Positions 21,630-32,059 of a DNA stretch of 64,000 nt are shown here, piece by piece. The translations under genes were made by a program, and so were the position numbers. The stretch's first letter is position 1, and each line of letters begins with the position of its first letter. The stretch is from positions 661,231,838 through 661,295,837 of the forward strand of contig CM062296.1 of the NCBI GenBank assembly GCA_031216915.1, written 5' to 3'. The stretch is from Pictodentalium vernedei. Lineage: Eukaryota > Mollusca > Scaphopoda > Dentaliida > Dentaliidae. Below the pieces are notes generated by a model, which saw only the letters and a program-made list of their open reading frames with translations, had not been told where the DNA came from and did no database searches.

Positions 21630-22015
21630 AGTACTTTGTCTGCTAACGCCTGCGACAATGGAACTGGGGCAGTTTTTAAATCTCCGATGGTACTGAAAAT
21701 ATAGTAGCGTATGCTTCTTGGACCTCAAAGGATGCCGAAAGGAAGTATTCATTTGTTGAGAAAGAAGGCTTATCCCGTGTATGGTCCGTCGAAAAATGGC
21801 ACACTCGTCTTTGGGACAGGCGTATTACACTTTGCTTTGATCACCAAGCGCTTACTACATTGCTTTCTACGAAAGATAACAACAGGGCTGGCATGAGAAT
21901 AGCTAGACGGTTAGCACGATTGTTAGGTTTTTCATATCATACCGAGTATAGAGCTTTTTGTCACGAAAACCATTACCGCTGTCTCAGTTGCCGGTGAAAT
22001 GGAGAAAGTTGCTTT
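21630..22015 (+). pseudogene. gypsy RNase H remnant
   Basis: A frame around 21704-21998 reads AYASWTSKDAERKYSFVEKE, then WHTRLWDRRITLCFDHQALTT and an NRAGMRIARRLARLLGF segment, the usual RNase H region that follows gypsy reverse transcriptase (SxTLxxAExxYxxxEKE and xTDHxAL-type motifs). The upstream piece TADASDNGTGAVF-like near 21620-21680 is the start of the same domain in another frame. It ends at insertion A6. Confidence 0.85.
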
Positions 22016-22019
22016 CGTT

Positions 22020-22270
22020 TTAACCCTTTACCTAACATGAAAAGCAGACGACACTTGCAAAAAAAATTCTTGAATAACTAATTTTTTTCATTTTTTGTCT
22101 CAAAAACATAGGTTATGACCCCTCGTTGGAACGAGCTCGACGAGCTCGTTCCAACGAGGGGTCATAACCTATGTTTTTGAGACAAAAAATGAAAATATTT
22201 TGAAAATTAATTGGCGATTTTTGAGAATAGCGCTGGCCGGTTTTGGCCGTTACGTTGGGTAAAGGGTTAA
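22020..22270 (-). mobile_element. TTAA-A MITE copy A6
   Basis: Complete and almost uninterrupted palindromic core: TTTTTGTCTCAAAAACATAG, CGTTGGAACGAGCTCGACG and the mirrored arm. Starts CCCTTTACCTAACATGAAAA, ends GTTACGTTGGGTAAAGGG, TTAA on both sides. Inserted in the gypsy relic between RNase H and integrase. One of the best preserved copies. Confidence 0.92.
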
Positions 22271-22535
22271 CCCTTTACACGATGTAATGGACAAAACCGA
22301 CCAGCGTTATTCACAAAACTTACAATTCAATTCAGTTTTCATTATTTCTTTCATTTTTTGCCTCAAAAACATAGCTTTTGGCCCCTTATTAGAACGAGAT
22401 TGTTGAGTTCGTTCCAATGAGGCGTCATTAGCTGAGTTTTTGATGCAAAAAAAAAAAAGAAAAGAAAAAAAAAATAGTTATTCAGTAAGTTTGTTTCCAA
22501 GTGTCGTCTTCTTTTCATGTCAGGTAAAGGTATAA
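22267..22535 (+). mobile_element. TTAA-A MITE copy A7, abutting A6
   Basis: Begins at the very TTAA that ends A6 and runs in the opposite orientation: CCCTTTACACGATGTAATGG to TGTCAGGTAAAGGTAT. More diverged than A6, with an A-rich expansion at 22446-22474. The two elements share one TTAA, so one inserted at the edge of the other. Confidence 0.87.
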
Positions 22536-22549
22536 AGGAAGCGATACCG

Positions 22550-22752
22550 TGTTTTGAAAGATATTCTTGATGCTTATCGATCTTGTCCACTACTATCAAA
22601 TTTACGTGACCAAATGTCTCGCGGTAAATTAAAATGAGATCCAGATCTTGCCCCATTTCTTGGGATTCGCACTGAATTATGGGTTCATGGTGATGTTATC
22701 ACAAGAAGTGAAAATCATGTAATCGTACCAGTTGCTTCACAACAAAGACTAT
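22550..22752 (+). pseudogene. gypsy region between RNase H and integrase
   Basis: Readable phrases DAYRSCPLLSNLRDQM, PDLAPFLGIRTELWVHGDV and RSENHVIVPVASQQRLW, with one in-frame stop. A GDxxxRxxxxVxVPxxxxxxL pattern immediately precedes the zinc-binding HHCC domain of gypsy integrases. The reading ends in hairpin K1, so HHCC and the catalytic core are lost. Confidence 0.7.
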
Positions 22753-22853
22753 GGACGTGACAACCGTTAGTTATTCCCAGTTCCTTATTCGTCTTTATCG
22801 GTTGATTACGAGTGTCGAATAAGATCCTGGGAATAAGTAATAGTTGTCAAGTC
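22753..22853. mobile_element. Family K hairpin, copy K1
   Basis: Ends GACGTGACAACCGTTAGTTA and AATAGTTGTCAAGTC fold back through TTATTCG/CGAATAA. A related hairpin lies at 55.92-56.04 kb. It truncates the gypsy coding remnant. Confidence 0.7.
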
Positions 22854-22859
22854 TCCACA

Positions 22860-23190
22860 AGGGCTACGGTCTCTATAGGTTACAATACACTAAATGGAGG
22901 CAAAATCGCACTCTAGTGGAGTTTAACTCAACATTTAATATTGATCAGCTGACTGGAACAATATTTATTGATTTTGAAACCCTCAATAAAAATGCCACAG
23001 CGTCCATTTTAGAAAAGAATGAAAATACTGGCACTGACTGTCCTTTCAAAATTGTGAGAGTTGAAAAATATGGTGGATGGGGCAAGTAAAATATACCTTT
23101 TTCAATTGAGCGTGAAACTGGGCGGTATTTGGGAAATCGTCAAATTTGAACACAGAAAACACAGGATGACATATATTTTTTTCTCCACCC
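22860..23190. other. No gene recognised
   Basis: An 81-codon frame at 22844-23089 has no domain. Its start lies at the edge of hairpin K1. Confidence 0.35.
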
Positions 23191-23654
23191 ACAGTGACTG
23201 CATGTGTAACATACGTCTGTCCAGGGTGAGATAGCAGGGAGAGATAGATGTTTCTCCCCCCACTGCATGTGTAACATACGTCTGTCCAGGGTGAGATAGC
23301 AGGGAGAGACAGATGTATCCCACCCCACCCACGTGACGTTATACATTTATAACGTTATTATGACGGTATGCATATCGTATCAGTTTTTTGCTACCAACTA
23401 ATTCATATTGACGTCATCAGAATGCCGTGTGATCAAAGTTTAATGCTCTAAAACTCTTTAAACCCCAAGATGCCACCGTTCCTAATTGATTTCGTGGTAT
23501 ATACCTTTGGTATATACGTAACTTTTCCATGCTCTTTCCGATGGTGTCATTAGTTTTTCAAAACAACGAATACCAAATGAGTTGATTATATCAGCACGTG
23601 ACCGCCGATTACCTCTGGCTAACGTTACCGCTGTATGGTGGGGGGAGTAAAATA

Positions 23655-23808
23655 ATCCCTGATGGGTACGGGTGTGGGATGGGAAAATCTCACCCTCGGG
23701 ACAAGATATTTGGTCCAGACACTCGGCAAGCCTCGTGTCTGCCCCAAATATCTTGCCCTCGGGTGAGATTTTCCCATCCCACACCCGTACCCATCCGGGA
23801 TTATAATA
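23655..23808. repeat. Palindrome P1, about 75 bp arms
   Basis: ATCCCTGATGGGTACGGGTG and CACCCGTACCCATCCGGGAT bound a nearly perfect foldback with GGGAAAATCTCACCCTCGGG and its inverse, closing around CACTCGGCAAGCCTCGTG. Confidence 0.88.
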
Positions 23809-24536
23809 ATCCCACCCCACCCACGTGACGTTATACATTTACAACGTTATTATGACGTTATGCATATCGTATCAGTTTCTTGCTACCAACTAATTCATAT
23901 TTACGTCATCAGAATGCCGTGTGATCAAAGTTTGATGCTCTAAAACTCTTCAACCCACAAGCTGCCACCGTTTCTAATCAATTTCGTGGTGTATACATAA
24001 CTTTTGCATGCTCTTTCCGATGGCGTCATTAGTTTTTCAAAACAACGAATACCAAATGAGTTGCTTATATCAGCACGTGACAGCCGATTACCTCTGGCTA
24101 ACGTAACCGCTGTATGGTGGGGGAGAAAAATATTCTTCCCCCACTGCATCTGTAACATACGTCTGTCCAGGGTGAGATAGCAGGGAGAGACAGATGTATC
24201 CCACCCCACCCACGTGACGTTATACATTTATAACGTTATTATGACGTTATGCATATCGTGTCAGTTTTTTGCTACCAACTAATTCATATTGACGTCATCA
24301 GAATGCCGTGTGATCAAAGTTTGATGCTCTAAAACTCTTTAGACCCCAAGATGCCACCGTTCCTAATTGATTTCATGGTATATACCTTTGGTATATACAT
24401 AACTTTTGCATGCTCTTTCCGATGGCGTCATTAGTTTTTCAAAACAACGATTACCAAATGAGTTGATTATATCAGCACGTGACCGCCGATAACCTCTGCC
24501 AACGTAACCGCTGTATGGTGGGGGGGGGGGGGGGAT

Positions 24537-24687
24537 AATCCCTGATGGGTACGGGTGTGGGATGGGAAAATCTCACCCTCGGGACAAGATATTTGGGCCA
24601 GACACTCGGCAAGCCTCGTGTCTGGCCCAAATATCTTGCCCTCGGGTGAGATTTTCCCATCCCACACCCGTACCCATCAGGGATTAT
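24537..24687. repeat. Palindrome P2
   Basis: Same sequence as P1 with almost perfect arms, preceded directly by a G tract (24519-24534) that ends the third core unit. Confidence 0.88.
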
Positions 24688-24843
24688 GATAATCCCTGAT
24701 GGGTACGGGTGTGAGATGGGAAAATCTCACCCTCGGGACAAGATATTTGGTCCAGACACTCGGCAAGCCTCGTGTCTGGCCCAAATATCTTGCCCTCGGG
24801 TGAGATTTTCCTATCCCACACCCGTACCCATCAGGGATTATAA
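24688..24843. repeat. Palindrome P3, tandem to P2
   Basis: A further copy of the same palindrome placed head to tail with P2, sharing the ATAATCCCTGATGGG start. Arms are near perfect. Confidence 0.88.
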
Positions 24844-24849
24844 TAGTCC

Positions 24850-26050
24850 TGTTCATTTTTTGATGAGCTGATATACTGAGTGGATTCAGGACTGTTTCCC
24901 CCAAATGACCCTGATGAGCTTAGGAGACAGGACAATGTTGGCATTGTCGCCAATACAAATCTTTTAGGTTATTGCAACCTGAAGCAATATTTTTCATGAT
25001 GTATGTCGAGTGACATTTTTTGATAGCTGTATAACGCTCGATCTACAGGTATGAATAAGTTTGCAACTAAAGTCGAGTCGGTTTGTGTGTCGGTTGAAAT
25101 TTCGGAGGAAATATTATTTTGGAGTGTAGGATGCCAAGATTTCATCAAACAGTGCTTATTTCGAATGCCAGTATGCATAATATGGTGGTTAAATAAACAA
25201 ATGCTCCCAGGTGGTAGAAAAAATTGTATCATTTCATTATTTATTATATTTCCAGTCAATCAGAGTTCCACCTGTATGAAATGACAGTACTAAGTATGTC
25301 AAATGCTGCTAATTGTATAAAATAAGTCTCTTTTAACCCCCCCCCCCCCCCCCCGCAAGCACTTGAATGAAGCCAATTGCCACTTTAAGCACAATAAATC
25401 AAATTTGACGTTGATTTCCACTTGCCAGCTAATCCACACCTCACATTTAGTCAACACATGTCAAGTCTCCCGTTGTCCAGTATCAGACTTCAACCCCTCC
25501 TGTCCAAAGCAATTTGTTGAAAGTGTGTCTGTCAACAGGCTGGGATACTAGAAACAGGAATAAAACAGGGAGTTTTCTTTTTTTGCAGGTGTGATGGTGA
25601 AAATAATGTGAAATATCCTGTTTAAGGCTGTTATTTGAATAACATGTGGTGTTGGTGAGATGTACAGGAGTTTGTACTACTTGAGGGCAATATGTGTTGT
25701 TGTGCCTCTTGAATTCTCCATGTATAAATAACTGTTTTTCCTTCATTTTGAACAGAACTGTAATTGCATTACATTCCTTTGTTTTCCGAACACCTGTGGG
25801 CAGTTTTTTAATTTCAGGTTGGAGGAAAACTACCTGCTCTGAAGTTAATTTGCACACAAGATTTCAACTACCACTATTTGGGCATTTATTAGATGTCAAA
25901 AACCATTACATTGTAAGTAATTTCCGGCTTTCCGGTGGCCTCTTAAATCGTTAACATTTTTTCTCCTTCACAATCAGAGATTCAGCTCCATTGGTGTCAA
26001 ATAGCCATTGTTTGCAGGGATGTGGCTAGAGGTTTCCGATTGGATGGGTG
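24850..26050. other. No gene recognised
   Basis: A C tract lies at 25338-25354. The 124-codon minus frame 25483-25857 and the 96-codon minus frame 24969-25259 show no domain or splice context. No shared repeat. Confidence 0.4.
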
Positions 26051-26052
26051 TA

Positions 26053-26144
26053 GGGCAGTGAATTTCCAACTAGGGGGAGGGACCGGGAGTGGGGGGGGGG
26101 GGATCCCACTCCCGGTCCCTCCTCCTAGTTGGAAATTCACTACC
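26053..26144. repeat. Hairpin with G tract in the loop
   Basis: CAGTGAATTTCCAACTAGG and CCTAGTTGGAAATTCACT, then GGGACCGGGAGTGGG and CCCACTCCCGGTCCC, fold around a G tract. Related words (GAATTTCCAACTA, CCATCCCCCTC) appear again near 26637-26705. Confidence 0.75.
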
Positions 26145-26149
26145 GAGAA

Positions 26150-27770
26150 AACCTTTGAAATGAATCCATGAAAGGGGGCATAAAATTGATTCGAGTAACT
26201 GAATTGCCAACGCATTTGTGATAGAATTATCAGGTTATTATTATTTGGTATTATTCTGGGAATTGAATATGTGCTAAACAAATGGTCAAGCTGAGAACTT
26301 AAAACAATTCACACTATCCTAACATTTTGTAACTGTGAATGATGGAATAACTCAGGATAATGATTTTACATGATGTGAGTTTCTTGAAGAGCATTTCGAG
26401 GATTTTTTTATTACGATAAGTAAACGTACTATAGAAATCTCGTACCGATTTTCATGATGCATATTTATGAAGCTCAATATATATTGCGGACACTGTAGTT
26501 GTAAATAGTAACAGTTGGAATTGTTGCCTATTTGAAACCCAGTTGGAATTATGGGAAGTAAAGGAGACATCAGCATCGCCAAAGAGTCTCTAAAATCCAG
26601 ATAGATGGAATTTCCAAGTACTCATGACTTGCCCTCCGAATTTCCAACTATAGGAAATTTTGGCCAAGATTGGGGGGAGGGGTGACATCCCCATCCCCCT
26701 CTCGCCACGTCCCTGATTTTTTGTTTCACCATGGACAGCGTGGTCCTCATAATGAGTAGCTTTCAACAAAATATGGAAATATGCCTCATGATTGCATTTT
26801 GTTTGCTTTCTATGGCTTTAGTCGTCCATTTATTGTTGTTCTTACAAAATACTCTCACAAGAATTAGCATCATGTTCATGTAATAGATGATATGCGATCT
26901 TTTCTAATAAATCAGCAACTAGGGACACATAACAGCTCTTAAGACTAGTCAGTTGGGTATATTTCAGTTAAAATAAGTTGATGGATCTCTTTGGAATCAA
27001 GGCACTATGCTGATTCCAGAAAGGTTCAACAAATGAATTTTGTTTTGAAAAGGTGGCACAAGTGGAGAAAGGGCAAGTTGTGTACAAGGTCGACAGTACT
27101 ATGTAGGCTTGATACTTGTGAATGTTAGTTAAAGGAAGAGCTGTGACATTGCGTACGTATATGCGGCTCAAATCCTAATCGTGGATTCATTTGTGAAAGT
27201 CCATGATGGTGACCACTCCCCCACCCCCACCCTTCATCTTATCATTTTAATTTTAATCTTTGGCAACTGTGGGAAGTATAGAAGGCATCATGTGGTTAGT
27301 GCTCACATTCCAATCAGTTTATGCCTAACAACACATTCAACAGCCATATTCATATCGTTTCGGACACACTTACTTGCCAGTAGAGGAGAAGGGGTACTGG
27401 AAAAGAACAATACAATGGCAGCGAGTAACTGCTGAGCGCTCATCACAGTGAGTCATGCAATCGATTGATGTTATAAAATCACCACACTCTGTGCGTTAAG
27501 CCTGAAACAGAAGACCTATCTCGGGATATCTGGTGCCAAAAAACTGTGCTTTCAGTTTTTCAGGAAATGGTCAAAATCAGATTTAAATTTAACTCAGTGT
27601 TGCTTTGAATAACAGCACCCTCCCGTCAAGTGGAAAAGGAGATAGATTTTGTATGGGCGTGGCCTATGACGTCCCTTTTAACTTACGCAATTCCGTGGTA
27701 ATAAAATTTATAATGACACAAGAACAGGTATCAGGGAAATGTATCTTTATTTCAAACAGTTAGAAACTAT
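26150..27770. other. No gene recognised
   Basis: AT-rich sequence; frames of 67-94 codons lack domains. No repeat family of the window is present. Confidence 0.4.
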
Positions 27771-27896
27771 GCTCGTTCCAACGAGGGGTCACATGATATG
27801 GTTTTGTTGAAATTTTTTGAAAAATAATATTTTTTCAACTACTGAATTTGCATATTACGCGGGCGGATGCGGCCGATTCGTAGGGTAAAGGGTTAA
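27771..27896 (+). mobile_element. TTAA-B MITE, right half only
   Basis: Begins inside the hairpin (GCTCGTTCCAACGAGGGGTC), then ATGATATGGTTTTGTTGAAA, GCATATTACGCGGGCGGATG and GGGTAAAGGG with TTAA. The left half is missing. Confidence 0.8.
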
Positions 27897-27959
27897 ACTG
27901 ATACGTTAATGGCTCGATCATAAAAAGAGTTAACTGCGCTGTGTCCTCGGGCAGTACAC

Positions 27960-28197
27960 TTAATCTCGATTGCCCAGGGTGGCGCTATGTGCTAAGGCAC
28001 ACTGCACACCCACGGTACACTTGCCATAAACCGCAGCCCCCTCTGCTTGTGCAGAGTTAGAAAGTGGGAGAGTCTGACAGTTGTTCGCCGCTGTTCTGTG
28101 GGTCTTTCCGACTTCCTCCACCAGTAAAACTCCCGACACGATATTACCGTGGCTGTTGAAAGTATCGTTAAACCTCAGTAAACAAACAAACAAACAA
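27960..28197 (+). repeat. SINE copy S5, divergent subfamily
   Basis: Keeps GTGCTAAGGCACACTGCACA, CTTCCTCCACCAGTAAAACT and the ending GTTAAACCTCAGTAAACAAA. The tail is (CAAA)n rather than (AAAT)n, and the same variant tail appears at 32.03 kb. No head. Confidence 0.75.
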
Positions 28198-28199
28198 AT

Positions 28200-28525
28200 T
28201 GTCTTAGTCCGCCCTATCTTTACTGCTATATTCTGTTTTATCTTCTTATTCTGAATATTAGATCACGGGAGATTGATGTGCCATTATGTTCCTGTCTTTC
28301 TGTAGCGTGTCCCAGTTTTCCAACGGTTTGTCAAAACGGTAGTACCTCAGATATATGAATAGATTATCCAGTGATGAGAAAGACTTTTTACACAAGTAAT
28401 ATTCATAAACAACGCTTAACTCGTAAAAGCCGGGAGTCGAGGTTTCTTCCCTGTGATATAATACGGCAGGTAATCTGGCTGTGACGGTTCGGTCATGTTT
28501 GGGCTGGGGGAGAATTAAACACTGA
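28200..28525. other. No gene recognised
   Basis: Unique spacer between SINE S5 and the hairpin at 28.53 kb. Confidence 0.35.
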
Positions 28526-28591
28526 GCAGGTACTTCTGGTCAAGTGTCGTCTGCCTGAATAGGCAGACGACACTTGACTAGAAGCACCTGC
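28526..28591. repeat. Near-perfect hairpin containing the TTAA-A end motif
   Basis: GCAGGTACTTCTGGTCAAGT and ACTTGACTAGAAGCACCTGC pair, with CAAGTGTCGTCTGC and GCAGACGACACTTG inside. That 14-base motif is found 15-20 bp from the right end of TTAA-A elements. Confidence 0.78.
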
Positions 28592-28599
28592 TTTACTGT

Positions 28600-29004
28600 A
28601 AGTTTTTCGCGGTATGTAAATTCATTCTGATTCCCCGTTTCTAAGAGTTAATGTCATGGGAAAGATCTATAACGAAAGAAACATTAGTTAAACTGGAGAA
28701 TAGTGCACGATTGATAGATACAGGAAATATCCACGTCTAATTTCGGTACGAATAATCATAAATTGGGTTTCAGAGTAGATATGATGTTATCAAAAAGCTA
28801 TTTCAAGCATTGTTGGAATGGAGGCATTAACTGTTATCGAGAATTATTAACCCTTTCTTGAAGATCTGAGTTTCTTTTTACCTTTTTGATTTAAGAATCA
28901 TTGACTAAACAGTTTAAGTTCCTTCAATCTGTGTACACCAAATTTTAAATAAGGCGCAACAAATTATTTAGAGGTCTCGTAACACAGTTCTGAGTTTTTT
29001 ACGA
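28600..29004. other. No gene recognised
   Basis: AT-rich unique DNA without notable ORF. Confidence 0.35.
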
Positions 29005-29007
29005 AAC

Positions 29008-29364
29008 TTTTGGTAACTGGTTCTCGTCAGATCACCGAAGTTAAGCAAGTCGAGCCCAGTTAGTCCTTGGATGGGTGACCGTCTGAGCGAGCGATTCGGA
29101 CTCCCACGTTCTGTCCTTGGGCAAGGCACTTTACCCCGATTGTCCACTTGAGGGAACGATGAAGCCGTGTACTAAGGCATACCGCACGTCGATGGTGCGC
29201 ATGTCTTCCACCAATCTAACACTGCCTGTGTGCAGTGCTGAGTTACGATGTTGGGAAGCCAGTCGTTGCTCGGTGGTTCTCTCCGGGTACTCCGGCTTCC
29301 TCCATCTGTAAAACTGTCACCGACACGATATGACCCTGGCTGTTAATGTGTCGATAAACCCTAA

Positions 29365-29427
<63 letters not shown>

Positions 29428-29428
29428 A
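29008..29428 (+). repeat. SINE copy S6, full length with 5S head
   Basis: Head 29010-29105 carries TCTCGTCAGATCACCGAAGT, AAGTTAAGCA and TAGTCCTTGGATGGGTGACC, closely following the animal 5S rRNA internal control region. Then CCTTGGGCAAGGCACTTTAC, the shared body and a pure (AAAT) tail of about 20 units. The tail-proximal sequence resembles S5 (CGATAAACCCTAATAAATAA). No clear target duplication. Confidence 0.9.
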
Positions 29429-29429
29429 G

Positions 29430-30880
29430 CCTTGTGATTGGAAGATACTTTTACTGGACGAATTTGAACGTACATTAATTTTGCTTCTTAACAAAATACC
29501 CGAAGACGCGGATTTGTTTCTACCAGTTTCTATTCAAGATTACATTATGTAGTGGTCGATGTATAAAGTTCACTTACCAATCGTTGTGTGCTGGGAGTCA
29601 TGGCATCAAACCCCAGTTTCGCACTTTTCACTTGATCTGTTATGGTGAGGAGTTCGATCGGCCCTTATTAGTTGGTGGCAATGCAGCTGCCACGTTGTAG
29701 CTCTGGACGTGTTTCGGTCTCTATGAACAGGCTCTGGGGTGAGCTTCATGTAAGAGGAGTCTCAAAATAACGAAAGAGTTGCTCGGAAGTGGATGTATAA
29801 AGGCTCATTACCACCGCCTCGTTAGCCCAGATATCTTAGTCTCGTGATGAATTGGTTCCTCAGTGTTAGAGGCCGTTGCCTCGATTCTCGCACGTCCTTT
29901 TCGATCTGTTGCACTCATATAAGATTTGTCAATTTAATGAAATGTGCGAAATCTATCCTCCCCTGGCTTCAGGGTACAGTGTGAATAGGTTTTCGAATCA
30001 AACACAATTACTGTTTTTAACAGTTAGTTTTGAATTTCGTGTACACATTATGAACACGTTTCCAGGTGACTGAAAATATTATATATAGCTCTGACTATTT
30101 CACAGTTTATAGTGAAATTTACCGGTTGACAAGTTGATAATTCTATTGATCACTGGATCCAAAACTATACAAAGGAAGACTAAACAGTTCTTCATACATT
30201 TACGATGTTAAAATCAACGCGTTCTTTGACGAAGAGATCGCTTGAAAGACAAGTTCCTCGGACTGTAGATATTTTGAAACATTCTCAAACTGAATTTCAG
30301 TAAAACGACGTCTTCAAACTCATTAAATGATATAATTAGAAATGTTTTTATTTCATGTCTCATCCACTGAGTCACTGTTATCACCTCTTCTGGGCGCACA
30401 TGAAGAAACTTCCAGCATGTCAAGCCACAATTTTTTCCCATAACGCAACTTGGAATTTAACAAATTCAGCCTTGTTGATAGGGCTCAATGAGCTCTGTCA
30501 AACAAGATTGAATTAGTTAATTTCCCGATACATTATGGGGAAATATGCTGCTTGAAATTTTAATAATTTGACATCAGTGTGCTTTTGGTTAAAGTATCAG
30601 CTTATTGGTCAAAAAGGGGGTGAGGTCGTGTGATGAAGTATATTATTGAATTAGGGAGTGCGTTCTTTTATTGTTCAAAAGATCGAGACTGCTCAGAGGT
30701 ACAGAGGTACAAATGTCAGTTTGTTTCTTCATTTTTTTGCCCGTTCGTGAAGAAGCGTGCTGCAACCTTTATCACTGCCAAAAGGAGATAAATCAAAAAC
30801 ATTTTCGCGCACAATGGGCTGTGCTCGCAGTTTTCACTCAACCTTGCTAAGTAACCATAAAGATATTTTTTTTTCTTTAT
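29430..30880. other. No gene recognised
   Basis: Spacer with 60-75 codon frames only (29876-30073, 30214-30441, 30716-30913), none with a domain. No shared repeats seen. Confidence 0.4.
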
Positions 30881-30882
30881 TG

Positions 30883-31131
30883 TTAACCCTTTACCCAACG
30901 CAGACGATATCAAAATTTATTATTTTAAAAATCATTTTTTGAAATTTTTCAAAAAATTTCAACAAAACCATATCATGTGACCCCTCGTTGGAACGAGCTC
31001 GTCGAGCTCGTTCCAACGAGGGGTCACATGATATGGTTTTGTTGAATTTTTTTGAAAAATAATATTTTTTCAACTGCTGAATTTGCATATTACGCGGGCG
31101 GATGCGGCCGATTCGTTGGGTAAAGGGTTAA
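30883..31131 (+). mobile_element. TTAA-B MITE, complete
   Basis: TTAA-flanked; start CCCTTTACCCAACGCAGACG, stem AACAAAACCATATCATGTGA, perfect core CCTCGTTGGAACGAGCTCGT and mirror, end GCGGCCGATTCGTTGGGTAA then AGGG. Very similar to the copy at 57.77 kb. Shares core hairpin and tips with TTAA-A but differs elsewhere. Confidence 0.92.
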
Positions 31132-31317
31132 TACCATATGCCTCCAACACCTAACAATGTTCCACTTTTGTTTTTTAGCCAACCTCATTCTCATATTGTA
31201 CCTATTTATACTACTCACATCTTGTTAAGGGTCGCTCCTACACCTGTATACATTTATACATAAAAGGTTAAATGTGTACATTGTTGCAGCAGTTTATTTG
31301 TTCTTAGTGGTTTCACT

Positions 31318-31420
31318 TTCATCAGGTGGAGGAAGCCGGAGTTCACAATGAGAGCCACTGAGCAATGGTGAATAACTGTCAGACTTTCCACTTTAGTACC
31401 ATGGTGTAAGCAGGATTAGC
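31318..31420 (-). repeat. SINE fragment S7
   Basis: CATCAGGTGGAGGAAGCCGG, GAGCCACTGAGCAATGGTGA and TGTCAGACTTTCCACTTTAG match the SINE body in reverse orientation. Only the central part remains. Confidence 0.65.
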
Positions 31421-31479
31421 ATAAGTCGAAAGTAAGTACAGCGACAAAGTGCTGTACACTTATGGTCGACGGACTGAAT

Positions 31480-32053
31480 GCCTTTGGTAGACTTGCCTTC
31501 AACGATTGTTAAACGTGCTTGTGCTGGGAGAGTAAACTGGAGAGTCTCAGGCCTGGCAATCTAGAAAATCAAGGAGTGCAAAGCAATTGCCTTCCTCAGA
31601 TTGCTTGGGAGTGCAGTTGCACCTGGAACTTTCAATGCAAAAACTTGTATGCTATTTTGTTTATATTCACTTCAAGGTATTAATATTGTGACTGAAAAAT
31701 TGTACTACATTCAGCTACACAGTAGGAAAACTGGCACACACATCTTCTCATTATTCAAAATGTTGCAGTCAATTCTTATGTGACTGTCTTCTACACTCAA
31801 AATGTATCGAAATGCGACACAGAATGAGTCATGAATTATTGCGAATCAATGCAACAATGACAAATTGTCCCCCGAGTTCCAATGTGTTCTCTGTGCCAGT
31901 AGGCACAGAGAACACATTGGAACTCTGGGGACGAAATGATAATAGATTTTAAAGGCAGTCCCAAACAGGTCTGGCATTCTGTAAAATTGTACAGAATTGT
32001 ATGACCCAGGTTAGTGAAAGTATTATTAAACCTCAATAAACAAAAAAACATAA
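31480..32053 (+). repeat. SINE S8, interrupted by element L2
   Basis: Left piece 31485-31547 (GACTTGCCTTCAACGATTGT, GGAGAGTCT) and right piece 32005-32053 (GTGAAAGTATTATTAAACCT, CAATAAACAAAAAAACA) correspond to the two ends of the S5-type SINE. Family L copy L2 occupies the middle, and the central SINE body is missing. Confidence 0.65.
31548..31990 (-). mobile_element. Family L element, copy L2
   Basis: Reverse-oriented relative of L1: starts CAGGCCTGGCAATC and runs through CCTTCCTCAGATTGC, GGTATTAATATTGTGACTG and GTGACTGTCTTCTACA to the hairpin at 31866-31936 and CCCAAACAGGTCTGGCATTC. It lacks the roughly 90 bp terminal piece seen in L1. No ORF with transposase character. Confidence 0.78.
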
Positions 32054-32059
32054 CATTGT

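Larger units (their letters stand above)
19930..22760 (+). pseudogene. Ty3/gypsy-type retrotransposon relic, nested insertions
   Basis: Reverse transcriptase, RNase H and pre-integrase coding remnants lie in order on the plus strand, broken by stops, frameshifts and inserted elements (L1 at 20479-20994, A6 at 22020-22270, A7 at 22267-22535, K1 at 22753-22853). The part left of 20380 is assigned only by continuity. No LTRs, primer-binding site, protease or capsid domain were identified, so limits are approximate. The separate domain entries give details. Confidence 0.75.
23196..24843. repeat. Tandem block with a repeated core and embedded palindromes
   Basis: A core of about 310 bp occurs three times (starting near 23330, 23820 and 24208). 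It runs from CCACGTGACGTTATACATTT through TCATCAGAATGCCGTGTGAT and CTTTCCGATGG to CACGTGACMGCCGAT and CCGCTGTATGGTGGGG. Cores are separated either by a palindrome module (23652-23810, 24537-24843) or by a TAACATACGTCTGTCCAGGG module (two tandem copies at 23200-23330, one at 24145-24207). ORFs of 60-118 codons here are repeat translations, not genes. Confidence 0.88.

Noticed and set aside
23482-23838. 118-codon minus ORF rich in GKISPEGKIFG
   Set aside because: It follows the palindrome modules and appears on both strands of each palindrome; repeat translation, not a gene.
24900-24940. CCCTGATGAG, resembling a hammerhead ribozyme core
   Set aside because: The matching GAAA element and flanking helices were not found.
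29010-29105. Possible 5S rRNA gene
   Set aside because: Only the internal promoter region resembles 5S; the ends do not, and it is fused to a SINE body.
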